Below, one piece after another: positions 16,662 through 26,013 of a stretch of 64,000 nt of DNA. The notes below the pieces were generated by a model. That model did no database searches and was not told the origin of the DNA. It saw nothing but the letters and a program-made list of their open reading frames with translations. The position numbers and the translations under genes are program-made. Location of the stretch: positions 124,001-188,000 of the forward strand of contig NZ_CP107960.1 in the NCBI RefSeq assembly GCF_036077095.1, given 5' to 3'. Source of the DNA: Streptomyces sp. NBC_00376. Its GTDB lineage: Bacteria > Actinomycetota > Actinomycetes > Streptomycetales > Streptomycetaceae. Numbering within the stretch: the stretch's first letter is position 1; each line of letters starts with the position of its first letter.

Positions 16662-17522
16662 AGTTGTCGCAGACGATCGCGATGCGGGTCTGGGGCGGGT
16701 AGAGGCTGCGCAGGTAGCGGCAGAACTCCAGGAACTGCGTCCGCTTCCTGACCGGTTTGATGTGACCGTAGAGCTTGTCCTTGGCCAGGTCCAGGGCTGC
16801 GAACAGGTGCCGTACTCCGCCGTAGCGGTTGTAGGTCGCCCGCCGTCGTCGGCGTGGCTCACTGTCGGGGTCTTTGTGCTTGCCACCGCGCTCGGCCCAT
16901 TGCCGGCCCGGGTGGGGCATCAGGTCAGCGGGCCGAACTCATCCATGCAGAACACCACTTCGGGCTCGCCTTCTTCGGGTATGACCTCGCCGTCGGCGAT
17001 CGCGTAGAGGTGTTCGACGCGGGCCTTCTTGGCCGCGTAGTCCGGATCGCGGGAGGTCTTCCAGGTCTTCAGGCGTTGAAAGGAGACGCCTTCCTCGCGG
17101 AGCAGGATGCGCAGGCCCTCGTGGCTGATGTCGTCGACCACCCCCTCGGCGACCAGGAAGTCCGCCAGCTTGGTCAGACTCCAGGTGGAGAAGGGCAGGT
17201 CGTGCTCGGTCGGCTTCGACTTCGCGATCTTCTTGATCTCGCGCCGCTCGGGCAGCGTGAAAGTCTTGGGGCGGCCGCCCTTGTACTTCGGATACAGCGA
17301 GGCGAATCCATCGGCGTTGAAGTTGTGGATCACGTCCCGGACCCGGTCATCACTGGTGAACGACACCTCGGCGATCTTCGCCACCGGCATGCCCTGCGCG
17401 GACAGCAGGACCATCTGGGCCCGCCGCCAGGTCACCACCGATCCGGTGCCCCTGCGGGTGATCCGTAGCAGCCGTCTGCCCTCGTCATCGTCGATCTCGC
17501 GTACCTGTACTCGTTCCGCCAC
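16662..17522 (-). pseudogene. IS630 transposase, 5' part
   Basis: GTG 17522 starts VAERVQVREIDDDEGRRLLR. A helix-turn-helix (AQGMPVAKIAEVSFTSDDRV) and a second DNA-binding unit follow, then CMDEFGPL with the first Asp. A 1-base deletion near 16924 gives LT-stop instead of continuing into MPHPGRQWAERGG. The other frame runs on to TRIAIVCDN, where IS110 element 2 enters. So it is disabled by both frameshift and insertion. Confidence 0.88.
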
Positions 17523-17614
17523 CCAGCCAGGATGACGGCCACGCGCCGCCCAGCACAGCAATCAGGCGACACGTCACGTCACAACAGGGCAAACGTTGCC
17601 TGATACGGCCCTAG

Positions 17615-19058
17615 TAGGGCTTTGTTAGGTACCCCGATTGATCATCTCCAGATAGGTTGTGATGTTCTTTCAGGTGTGACGCCCGAGGAGATGGACACGG
17701 TCCGCACACGCTTGGAGGCGTTCGCGGCGGAGATGCTCGGTTCTCTGGCCCGGCGGGATCAGCGAGCCAAGGGCGAGCTGTACCTGCGCGGGCTGATGCT
17801 GGACGGCAAGCGCAAGTCGATGCAGCCGATGGCCGAGCGCCTGGGCGTGGACCACCAGCAGCTCCAGCAGTTCGTGGCCTCCTCGACCTGGGACTGGGCC
17901 AAGGTCCGTGAGCGGCTGGCTCGTTGGGCTGCCGCTCACATCTCGCCGGAGGCGTACGCGATCGACGATGTGGGCTTTCCCAAGGACGGCTACGACTCAC
18001 CGGGTGTGGCGCGGATGTACTGCGGTGCGCTGGGAAAGCGCGGCAACTGCCAGATCGGCGTCAGCGTCAATCTGGTCAGCGACCACGCTTCCTCGGCGGT
18101 CAACTGGCGCCTGTTTCTGCCCGAGAGCTGGGACGACACCAAGAACACCGGCGATGCGCTGCTGACCGGGGCGATCCAGCGCCGACGCGCCAAGGCGGCC
18201 ATCCCCGACAGCGAGCGGCACAGGGAGAAGTGGCGCCTGGCCCTGGACATGCTCGACGAGGTCCGCGAGGGCTGGGAACTTCCTGACCTGCCGGTGGTCG
18301 CCGACGCCGGATACGGCGACGCGACCGGCTTCCGCGAGGGCCTGACCGAGCGCGACCTGGCCTACGCCGTCGCGGTCAAGGGCACCACCACCGCCTACCC
18401 GGGCGACGCCGTCCCCGAGCGCCCGCCCTACAGCGGCCAGGGCCGCCCGCCCGGACCGGCCTACCCCGGTCAGCACAGCACTCTGCGCCAACTCGTCCTG
18501 GACACAGGGCGATCGGCGGCACGAACCGTGACCTGGCGCCAGGGAAGCAAGACCACGAAGCACAATCCCCGCGCCGAGATGCGCTCGCGGTTCCTGGCAC
18601 TGCGGGTCCGACCCGCAAACCGGACGATCCGCCGCGCCGTCGACGGCTCCCTGCCCGAGTGCTGGCTGCTGGCCGAATGGCCGCCCGGCGCCGCCGAGCC
18701 CACCGACTACTGGCTCTCCACCCTGCCTGCCGAGACCCCGCTGCGCGAACTGGTCCGCATCGCCAAGATCCGCTGGCGCGTTGAACACGACTACCGCGAG
18801 CTCAAGGACGGTCTGGGCCTGGACCACTTCGAGGGCCGCAACTTCCCCGGCTGGCACCGCCACGTCACCCTCGCCTCCCTCGCCCAGGCGTTCTGCACCA
18901 TGCTCAGGCTCGACCCAAAAGCGCCTGCGCCGGCCTGACCCTCTACGCGGTCCTCCGCGCGCTTCAGGCCCTCCTGGCCACCTGGACCGGCGCCTGCTCG
19001 ATATGCGGCCAACCCGCACCAACACCAGAACCACACCACAGGACCTAACAAAGCCCTA
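17615..19058 (+). mobile_element. IS701-type element ISC (intact)
   Basis: 1444 bp with ends TAGGGCTTTGTTAGGT and ACCTAACAAAGCCCTA. Flanks are CTAG at 17611-17614 and 19059-19062. The right CTAG is also the left CTAG of ISB copy 1, so the two elements abut with only four bases between them. Confidence 0.92.
17676..18938 (+). CDS. IS701-family transposase (ISC)
   Basis: About 420 residues from GTG 17676 (VTPEEMDTVRTRLEAF). Earlier in-frame starts exist, but this one gives the family length. Motifs are YAIDDVGFPKDG (first Asp), VVADAGYGD (second Asp) and VEHDYRELKDGLGLDHFEGR (Glu). The frame is intact. It is about half identical by eye to ISA and ISD transposases and clearly distinct from ISB. 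Confidence 0.92.
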   Translation: MTPEEMDTVRTRLEAFAAEMLGSLARRDQRAKGELYLRGLMLDGKRKSMQPMAERLGVDHQQLQQFVASSTWDWAKVRERLARWAAAHISPEAYAIDDVGFPKDGYDSPGVARMYCGALGKRGNCQIGVSVNLVSDHASSAVNWRLFLPESWDDTKNTGDALLTGAIQRRRAKAAIPDSERHREKWRLALDMLDEVREGWELPDLPVVADAGYGDATGFREGLTERDLAYAVAVKGTTTAYPGDAVPERPPYSGQGRPPGPAYPGQHSTLRQLVLDTGRSAARTVTWRQGSKTTKHNPRAEMRSRFLALRVRPANRTIRRAVDGSLPECWLLAEWPPGAAEPTDYWLSTLPAETPLRELVRIAKIRWRVEHDYRELKDGLGLDHFEGRNFPGWHRHVTLASLAQAFCTMLRLDPKAPAPA

Positions 19059-19062
19059 CTAG

Positions 19063-20460
19063 TACTGCAACGGTGTTTGCTGTGACGGGTAGGCAGGTCG
19101 ATCGTTGGTGTTGTCATGGGTGGGGATCTTGCTGAGGTCAGGTCGTGGGCCGGTGAGTTGGGTGCGGTGCAAGGGCGGTTTCTTCACCGATTCGGCAGAT
19201 CGGAGCCTCGTGAGTCAGCTCTTGCCTATATGCGGGGACTCGTAGCCCCGTTGCAGCGGAAGAACGGCTGGACGCTGGCCGAAGAAGCCGGCCACGCAGG
19301 TCCGGACCGCATCCACCGGCTGTTGAACCGGATCGAGTGGGACGCCGACGAGGTTCTGGACGATGTGCGTGACTACGTGGTCGAGCATCTCGGCGATCCT
19401 GGTGCGGTGCTGATCGTGGACGACACCGGCTTCCTGAAGAAGGGCACCGGTTCGGCCGGGGTGCAACGGCAGTACTCCGGCACCGCGGGCCGCACGGAGA
19501 ACTGCCAGGTCGGTGTCTTCCTCGCCTATGCGGCCCCGCTCGGACGAACGCTGATCGACCGCCGTCTGTATCTGCCTGCCTCCTGGACGGACGACCGAGA
19601 GCGGTGCCGCCGGGCCGGCATTGACGACGAGGTCGGCTTCGCGACGAAGGTGGCGATGGCCAAGGAGATGGTCCGCCGCGCGATCGCCGGCAAGATCCCG
19701 TTCCGCTGGGTGACCGCAGATGCCGGCTACGGCTACAGCAAGGGCTGGCGCTCTGAGCTGGAACAGGCGGACGTCTTCCACGTCATGGCCACCACCCGCC
19801 ACGACACGGTCGTCACCCGCTGGGCCATCGACCACCCCGTGAGCGATCTATTTCCCGCCCTGCCCCGGCAGAAATGGAAACGCCGCTCGTGCGGCCAGGG
19901 CTCCCACGGGCCCCGCGTCTATGACTGGGCACGCGTCGAAGTCCGCCCCTGGCACCGGCCCGACCGCCGGCATTGGGTGATCGCCCGTCGCAGCGTTGCC
20001 CGTCCCCAAGAGCTCTCCTACTACATCGCCTACGGCCCGGCCGACGCCACCCTGGACGAGCTGATCCACATCGCCGGGAGCCGCTGGGCGATCGAGGAAT
20101 GCTTCCAGACCGCGAAGCAGGAGTGCGGCCTGGACGACTACCAGGTCCGCCGCTACCCCGGCTGGCACCGCCACATCACCCTGGCCATGGCCGCCCACGC
20201 CTGCCTCACCGTCCTGCGGGCCCGCCAGCTCGACACCGGGAAAGCAGAAACGGATCCTCCCAGCTCATCCACCTCAGCCTCGCCGAGATCAGACGCCTGA
20301 TCCACCGCCTCACCAACCGACGGCACGCACCCGTCGACCACATCCTGCACTGGTCGACCTGGCGCCGAAAACGACAACACCAAGCCCGAACCAGCCACTA
20401 CAAACAACGAGGCCACGCCCCACCGACTGACCACCCGTCACGACAAACACCGTTGCAGTA
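19063..20460 (+). mobile_element. IS701-type element ISB, copy 1 (intact)
   Basis: 1398 bp with ends TACTGCAACGGTGTTTG and CAAACACCGTTGCAGTA. Flanks are CTAG at 19059-19062 and 20461-20464. Two further copies, 22322-23719 and 56940-58337, have the same length and the same deduced transposase. Confidence 0.94.
19116..20300 (+). CDS. IS701-family transposase (ISB copy 1)
   Basis: 394-residue transposase. Motifs are LIVDDTGFLKKG (first Asp, about residue 101), VTADAGYGYSKGWR (second Asp) and AIEECFQTAKQECGLDDYQV (Glu). The C-terminus ends SSTSASPRSDA. A downstream region to 20460 is non-coding or encodes only a short tail in another frame. The deduced product is identical in all three ISB copies, which suggests recent spread. 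Confidence 0.93.
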   Translation: MGGDLAEVRSWAGELGAVQGRFLHRFGRSEPRESALAYMRGLVAPLQRKNGWTLAEEAGHAGPDRIHRLLNRIEWDADEVLDDVRDYVVEHLGDPGAVLIVDDTGFLKKGTGSAGVQRQYSGTAGRTENCQVGVFLAYAAPLGRTLIDRRLYLPASWTDDRERCRRAGIDDEVGFATKVAMAKEMVRRAIAGKIPFRWVTADAGYGYSKGWRSELEQADVFHVMATTRHDTVVTRWAIDHPVSDLFPALPRQKWKRRSCGQGSHGPRVYDWARVEVRPWHRPDRRHWVIARRSVARPQELSYYIAYGPADATLDELIHIAGSRWAIEECFQTAKQECGLDDYQVRRYPGWHRHITLAMAAHACLTVLRARQLDTGKAETDPPSSSTSASPRSDA

Positions 20461-20464
20461 CTAG

Positions 20465-21466
20465 GCACTGTTTCTTGGATCATGTTCGGAGCCAGATCGC
20501 GAGGGCCGCGAGGGTGACGGTGCCAAGGTAGATGTAGGCGCGTTTCTCGTAGCGGGTGGCGACCGCTCGGAAGCCCTTCAGCCGGTTGATGGCCCGTTCG
20601 ACGGTGTTGCGTTTCTTGTAGCGCTCGCTGTCGAAGCCGGTGGGCCGGCCGCCTCGGGAGCCCCGATTCTGCCGGTGTTTCTGCTGGTCGAGGCGTTCGG
20701 GGATGGTGTGCTTAATGCCGCGTCGTCTCAGGTGGCGACGGTTTCTTCGGGACGTGTAGGCCTTGTCCGCCAGGACGTGATCTGGTCGGGTGCGGGGCCG
20801 CCCGACTCCGCTGCGGGGCACGGAGATCTCCTCCAGCACGGCCTCAAGCTGGGGGCCGTCGCCGTAGTGGCCGGGTGTCAGGACGAAGGCGAGGGGGCGG
20901 CATCGTCCCTCGGCGGCGAGGTGGATCTTGGTGGTGAATCCGCCTCGGGAGCGTCCCAGGCATTCGCCGATCCGACCACCTCCTCCAGCCGGACGGCCAG
21001 TTTCCGCAGCACCGGATCGACCTGGTTCGTCCCCCGAACGTTCCCCTTTTGAGGACCCTCGGCCGCCGACGCCTTCCGCGCGTCGGCAGCGTGCTGGTGG
21101 GCTCGCACGGCGGTCGAGTCCACGGACACATCCCAGTCGATCCGGCCCGCGGCATCCTCGGCGGCCTGGATGCGAGACAGCAGCATCTTCCAGGTTCCAT
21201 CAGCTGACCAGCGACGATGCCGTTTGTAGACGGTCTCCCACGGCCCAAACCGCTCCGGCAGGTCCCGCCACTGGACACCCGTCCGCACTCGGTAGAGAAC
21301 CCCGTTGATCACCCGACGGTGGTCACTCCACCGACCCCCGCGCCCACCACCACGAGGCAGGAATGACTCCAGCCGGTCCCACTCCGCATTCGTCAGATCC
21401 CCACGACCCATCCCACCACCCTGACCTCAACACCCCAGTCCTGTCAGGAGATCCGAGAAACAGTCC
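20465..21466 (-). mobile_element. IS5-family (IS427-type) element
   Basis: Ends read GCACTGTTTCTTGGATC and, inverted, GGACTGTTTCTCGGATC. CTAG occurs on both flanks (20461-20464, 21467-21470). Each CTAG is also the flank of the neighbouring ISB and ISA copies. A related, decayed copy lies at 49640-50117. Confidence 0.85.
20480..21411 (-). CDS. IS5-family transposase with probable programmed frameshift
   Basis: ORF A (21411 downwards) encodes the DUF4096 part (LTNAEWDRLESFLPRGGGRG, YKRHRRWSADGTWKMLL) and the first Asp (DVSVDSTAVRAHQHAA). It continues out of frame after EGPQKG. The second frame supplies GGFTTKIHLAAEGR, VLADKAYTSRRNRRHLRRRG and NTVERAINRLKGFRAVATRY with the catalytic Glu. AAAAGGGG (minus strand of 21043-21050) at the junction is a slippery site, so a fusion protein is likely made. 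No other lesion is seen. Confidence 0.8.
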
Positions 21467-21535
21467 CTAGTAGTGCTTGGTCATGTGCGGTCTGCGATGG
21501 CGTGTCTTCTTGATGGGGCGTGTCGTTGACAGGAC

Positions 21536-22321
21536 GTGCTGAGTGGGGAGTTGGCTGCGGTCCGGTGTGATCTGGAGGACTTCGCGGCGGAGATGTTCGA
21601 GCCGTTCGCGCGAGCGGATCAGCGTCGGTGGGGTGGGGTCTATCTGCGGGGCCTGCTGCTGGACGGCGGGCGCAAGTCGGTGGAACCGATGGCCGCCCGC
21701 CTGGGCGAAGACGGGAACCGGCAGGCGCTGGCCCACTTCATCACCTCCAGCCCGTGGGATGCGGCGCATGTGCGGGCCCGTCTGGCCTGGCGTATGCAGC
21801 CGGTCGTCAAGCCCACCGCGTCGATCATCGATGACACCGGGTTCCTCAAGGACGGGGATGCGTCGGCGTGTGTGACCCGGCAGTACACCGGCACTGCGGG
21901 CAAGGTCACCAACTGCCAGGCCGGGGTGTCGCTGCACCTGGCTTCCAACGGCGCCTCGGCGGCGGTGAACTGGCGTCTGTTCCTGCCCGGGAGCTGGGAT
22001 CCCGCCTCGCCGAAGGCCGATCAGGCCAAAGTGGCCCGCCGTGGCAAGTGCGCCATCCCTGCCCAGGTGGGCCATGTCGAGAAGTGGCAGCTGGCCCTCG
22101 ACATGATCGACGAGACGCGGTCCTGGGGCATCGAGGTGCCCCAGGTCATCGCCGACGGCGGCTATGGTGACACCGCCGCCTTCCGGCTAGGCCTGGAAGA
22201 ACGCGGTCTCGATTACGTGGTGGGCATCTCGACCTCGACCACCGCACAGCCCGAGGACGCACAGCCGTCTGCCCCGGCCTGCACAGGCCGGGGCAGACGG
22301 CCGGTTCCTGCCTACCCCTAG
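21536..22321 (+). pseudogene. ISA transposase copy 2, 5' part
   Basis: Nearly identical to residues 1-260 of the intact copy at 6499-7764, including IIDDTGFLKDG and VIADGGYGD. It is cut after RRPVPAYP by ISB copy 2. The continuation is at 23720-24203. Confidence 0.92.
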
Positions 22322-23719
22322 TACTGCAACGGTGTTTGTCGTGACGGGTGGTCAGTCGGTGGGGCGTGGCCTCGTTGTTTGTAGTGGCTGGTTCGGGCTT
22401 GGTGTTGTCGTTTTCGGCGCCAGGTCGACCAGTGCAGGATGTGGTCGACGGGTGCGTGCCGTCGGTTGGTGAGGCGGTGGATCAGGCGTCTGATCTCGGC
22501 GAGGCTGAGGTGGATGAGCTGGGAGGATCCGTTTCTGCTTTCCCGGTGTCGAGCTGGCGGGCCCGCAGGACGGTGAGGCAGGCGTGGGCGGCCATGGCCA
22601 GGGTGATGTGGCGGTGCCAGCCGGGGTAGCGGCGGACCTGGTAGTCGTCCAGGCCGCACTCCTGCTTCGCGGTCTGGAAGCATTCCTCGATCGCCCAGCG
22701 GCTCCCGGCGATGTGGATCAGCTCGTCCAGGGTGGCGTCGGCCGGGCCGTAGGCGATGTAGTAGGAGAGCTCTTGGGGACGGGCAACGCTGCGACGGGCG
22801 ATCACCCAATGCCGGCGGTCGGGCCGGTGCCAGGGGCGGACTTCGACGCGTGCCCAGTCATAGACGCGGGGCCCGTGGGAGCCCTGGCCGCACGAGCGGC
22901 GTTTCCATTTCTGCCGGGGCAGGGCGGGAAATAGATCGCTCACGGGGTGGTCGATGGCCCAGCGGGTGACGACCGTGTCGTGGCGGGTGGTGGCCATGAC
23001 GTGGAAGACGTCCGCCTGTTCCAGCTCAGAGCGCCAGCCCTTGCTGTAGCCGTAGCCGGCATCTGCGGTCACCCAGCGGAACGGGATCTTGCCGGCGATC
23101 GCGCGGCGGACCATCTCCTTGGCCATCGCCACCTTCGTCGCGAAGCCGACCTCGTCGTCAATGCCGGCCCGGCGGCACCGCTCTCGGTCGTCCGTCCAGG
23201 AGGCAGGCAGATACAGACGGCGGTCGATCAGCGTTCGTCCGAGCGGGGCCGCATAGGCGAGGAAGACACCGACCTGGCAGTTCTCCGTGCGGCCCGCGGT
23301 GCCGGAGTACTGCCGTTGCACCCCGGCCGAACCGGTGCCCTTCTTCAGGAAGCCGGTGTCGTCCACGATCAGCACCGCACCAGGATCGCCGAGATGCTCG
23401 ACCACGTAGTCACGCACATCGTCCAGAACCTCGTCGGCGTCCCACTCGATCCGGTTCAACAGCCGGTGGATGCGGTCCGGACCTGCGTGGCCGGCTTCTT
23501 CGGCCAGCGTCCAGCCGTTCTTCCGCTGCAACGGGGCTACGAGTCCCCGCATATAGGCAAGAGCTGACTCACGAGGCTCCGATCTGCCGAATCGGTGAAG
23601 AAACCGCCCTTGCACCGCACCCAACTCACCGGCCCACGACCTGACCTCAGCAAGATCCCCACCCATGACAACACCAACGATCGACCTGCCTACCCGTCAC
23701 AGCAAACACCGTTGCAGTA
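22322..23719 (-). mobile_element. ISB copy 2 nested in ISA copy 2
   Basis: 1398 bp with the same ends as copy 1. The CTAG target is duplicated on both sides within the ISA transposase gene. Orientation is opposite to copy 1. Confidence 0.94.
22482..23666 (-). CDS. IS701-family transposase (ISB copy 2)
   Basis: 394 residues, with deduced sequence identical to the products at 19116-20300 and 57100-58284 (LIVDDTGFLKKG, VTADAGYGYSKGWR, AIEECFQTAKQECG). It is intact. It lies in reverse orientation inside another IS701-type element, so the nested pair arose by ISB entering ISA. Confidence 0.93.
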   Translation of the reverse strand: MGGDLAEVRSWAGELGAVQGRFLHRFGRSEPRESALAYMRGLVAPLQRKNGWTLAEEAGHAGPDRIHRLLNRIEWDADEVLDDVRDYVVEHLGDPGAVLIVDDTGFLKKGTGSAGVQRQYSGTAGRTENCQVGVFLAYAAPLGRTLIDRRLYLPASWTDDRERCRRAGIDDEVGFATKVAMAKEMVRRAIAGKIPFRWVTADAGYGYSKGWRSELEQADVFHVMATTRHDTVVTRWAIDHPVSDLFPALPRQKWKRRSCGQGSHGPRVYDWARVEVRPWHRPDRRHWVIARRSVARPQELSYYIAYGPADATLDELIHIAGSRWAIEECFQTAKQECGLDDYQVRRYPGWHRHITLAMAAHACLTVLRARQLDTGKAETDPPSSSTSASPRSDA

Positions 23720-24203
23720 CTAGCCGGCCCGGAGGGTGAAGAGCCTGGTCATCGCGGCCGGAAAGTCTTCCGCGCGGCCGGTGCAGTGGAGGGAGGGATC
23801 ACGGCCGGGCAGTGGCCGCAGCGGGCACAAACGCATGTACTCGCGCTTCGTGGCCCTGCGGATCCGGCCCGCCGGACGCGAGATCCGCAAGGCCACGGCC
23901 ACCACCGAGCTTCCGATCCGCTGGTTGCTGGCCGAATGGCCCGCCGACCAGGACGAGCCCGTGCAGTTCTGGCTCTCCAACCTGCCCGCAACCACCCCGT
24001 TGCCCGTCCTCGTGCGCACCGCGAAGCTCCGCTGGCGCATCGAGAACGACTACCGCGAGATGAAACAGGCCCTGGGCCTGGCCCACTTCGAAGGCCGAAC
24101 CTGGCCAGGTTGGCACCACCACGTCACCCTCGTCTCGGTCGCCCACGCCTTCTGCACCCTGCAGCGACTGAGCCGATCCCCAAAAGAGACGGCGTCGGCC
24201 TGA
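23720..24203 (+). pseudogene. ISA transposase copy 2, 3' part
   Basis: Continues with ARRVKSLVIAAGKSSARPVQ and IENDYREMKQALGLAHFEGR, ending SPKETASA as in copy 1. The catalytic Glu is preserved. The gene is inactivated only by the nested ISB. Confidence 0.9.
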
Positions 24204-24314
24204 GCCTCTACCGAGTCGTCCACGAGCTGCAGATACTCCTCGCGATCTGGACCGGCGCCTGCCCCACCTGTCACCGCAACATGCCAGACCCCGCACCAAC
24301 ATGACCAAGCACTA

Positions 24315-24810
24315 CTAGGCAGTCTTCAGTGCCCCCGCCGCTGATCCGCGCCCGGATCACCTCTCGGAGAACTTCCGCCTGCCCCTCCGGGTCCTCCGCC
24401 AGCGCCGTCGCCAGGCTGTCAGGTGACATGCCCGCGAGGGATCCCAGGAAGGCAGCCAGGGACTGCATCGGGTGGTTCCTGGGGGTGAAGCAAAAATGCG
24501 GCATGCGTTCCGCGCGGGGAATGGCACCAGCGGCGAGCGCGGGGAGGAGACCAGCTGCCAGCAACGACGACTTGCCCACGCCCGTCGGGCCGACGACCGC
24601 CACCGCGCCGCCGGAGTGCAGTCGCCCGCCGAGACGAGTGATCAGCCGTGCGAGCAGTTCGTCCCGGCCGAATAACCACTGCGCCTGCCCAGGGCCGAAG
24701 GAGGCCAGACCGGGAAAGGGGCACACGTCCTCGGCCCGCTCTGAGCGGAGCCGTCGTTCACCACCAGGGGAACTTGCCCGCGTCTCGGCTTCGGGCAGCT
24801 CCTGGTCCAC
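24315..24810 (-). pseudogene. nSTAND1-type NTPase, N-terminal fragment cut by ISA
   Basis: Starts at GTG 24810. After a polar 30-residue lead it encodes CPFPGLASFGPGQAQWLFGR (the nSTAND1 signature before the P-loop), then VVGPTGVGKSSLLAAGLLPA (Walker A). The helical region downstream ends at EDC, where the CTAG of ISA copy 2 interrupts it. The sensor, Walker B and repeat domains (usually WD40) are missing. STAND NTPases act as switches, and several are phage-defence sensors. Only the N-terminal 165 residues remain. Confidence 0.75.
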
Positions 24811-25080
24811 TCCATTCCCCTTTCATGTCTGCGCGCGATCCAGACCTCACCGTAGTCCAGCGGCCTCCACAGTGACAGTGCGTCAGCCCCCGTACATTCA
24901 CGGCCAGGGCGCCAACGGCCCGTCGGCAGCACGCAGTTGTCCCGCTCGCATACTCGGCCGGACCACCTCGAATGGTCCGGGGAACACCAGTGGATTGCCT
25001 GCGAAGGGCGGGAAGACGCGTCGTGTCCGCATCCGTCAGTCGGGGGATGCTGTCCTTGAAGGCCCATGTGGCGGGCATAG
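24811..25080. other. Stretch without a recognisable gene
   Basis: Upstream region of the STAND NTPase gene. Overlapping minus-strand frames are open, but none shows a known motif. The nSTAND promoter may lie just above 24840. Confidence 0.4.
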
Positions 25081-25786
25081 GTTGGTTCCAGGTGATCACC
25101 AAAGGGGTTTGTATGACGGGCCGGGATCTGCGGGAGGCCCTCCTCCAGCACGATCAGCTCCCTGGCGCCGTCCAGCCGCACCCCGGGCAGGACCAGCACG
25201 CGCGAGTGCGCCTTCCAAGCCGCACCTTCGGGTGCACCCCGTCCGCCCGCACGTCGACGAAGTCACTGGCGGCGAGGCCGCGCTGATGGAAAGTGTCGTG
25301 GTCGTCGCTTCACTGCTGTGTCAGCCCTGTCACGGTCACGGGCGACAGCCCGGCCGCCGGGCCGAGGAACTACTCCAGCACCGGGACGAAGTCCCCCGAC
25401 GACAGCCCATGCAGGTGGAGCAGAGGAGCAGAGGAAGGACCTCGCTGACCTTGGGTGACTTGCGGCACCACGGCGGCAGGATCTCGGAGGAGAACCGCGT
25501 CCGCTCGCCGGTCGCCGACTCGACGCACTTTGTCGTTCACCCGCGGGACGGTGACCTCGACCGGTCCCGCGGGGGTGGCCACGGTGCGGGACCGGTGATG
25601 GCTGTTGCGGACCGCAAGGCGGTGGCCGGCCTCGATCGTCTCAGCCGCCAACTCGGCCAGGTACCGGTTGACTTCGTCCTCCAACGCGGCGGCGAGCATT
25701 CGTCGGGCGCCCTCGCGGACGATCTCGTCGATCACAAAACCTGACTTGGTACTGCCGTCGGCGTTCACTGCGCTGAGCACGGGCAT
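25080..25786 (-). pseudogene. IS256-family transposase relic
   Basis: ATG 25786 starts a mutator-type transposase: FVIDEIVREGARRMLAAALE, VNRYLAELAAETIEAGHRLA and VTVPRVNDKVRR. After a frameshift it continues LLHLHGLSSGDFVPVLE. A further frame encodes GLAASDFVDVRADGVHPKVR and VLVLPGVRLDGARELIVLEE, the first-Asp region (WADGVH-type, here VRADGVH). It fades out near 25080. The second Asp and the Glu are lost. Confidence 0.75.
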
Positions 25787-26013
25787 GCCTTCCCGGCCCG
25801 GGCCGCAAAGCGGGCCCACTCGGTGATTGGTCGATCAATCATCCGGGAAGGTACGCCCTTCGCGCGCTCCCGAGGAGCTGATCCACAAGTCCTAAGCATT
25901 TCTCGTCTCCACGCTGCTGCGAGCCACCTGCTGCACGCGTCGGTCGGAGTACCGCAAGGTGTTCAAGGAGCGGATCAGCGACCAGTAAGACGTGTTCGAG
26001 ATGTGGGTGCTCC

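Larger units (their letters stand above)
15046..17611 (-). mobile_element. IS630-family element interrupted by IS110 element 2
   Basis: The ends are G(T/G)GCCGTATCAGGCAACG at 15046 and its inverse ending at 17611. TA flanks both sides (15044-15045 and 17612-17613), the Tc1/mariner-IS630 target duplication. The transposase gene is split by IS110 element 2 at 15326-16663. The right TA is shared with the CTAG of the neighbouring ISC insertion. Confidence 0.88.
21471..24314 (+). mobile_element. ISA copy 2, interrupted by ISB copy 2
   Basis: Ends are TAGTGCTTGGTCATG and CATGACCAAGCACTA, flanked by CTAG at 21467-21470 and 24315-24318. ISB copy 2 sits inside at a CTAG (22318-22321 and 23720-23723). 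Removing it and one CTAG restores the ISA transposase frame. Confidence 0.92.

Noticed and set aside
19063..23719. The two opposed ISB copies as a composite transposon carrying IS5 and ISA parts
   Set aside because: Each ISB has its own CTAG duplication and sits in a different context, so they are independent insertions.
24329..25744. Plus-strand frame of 471 codons across the STAND and IS256 relics
   Set aside because: It crosses two unrelated genes on the other strand, has no motif, and is a GC artefact.
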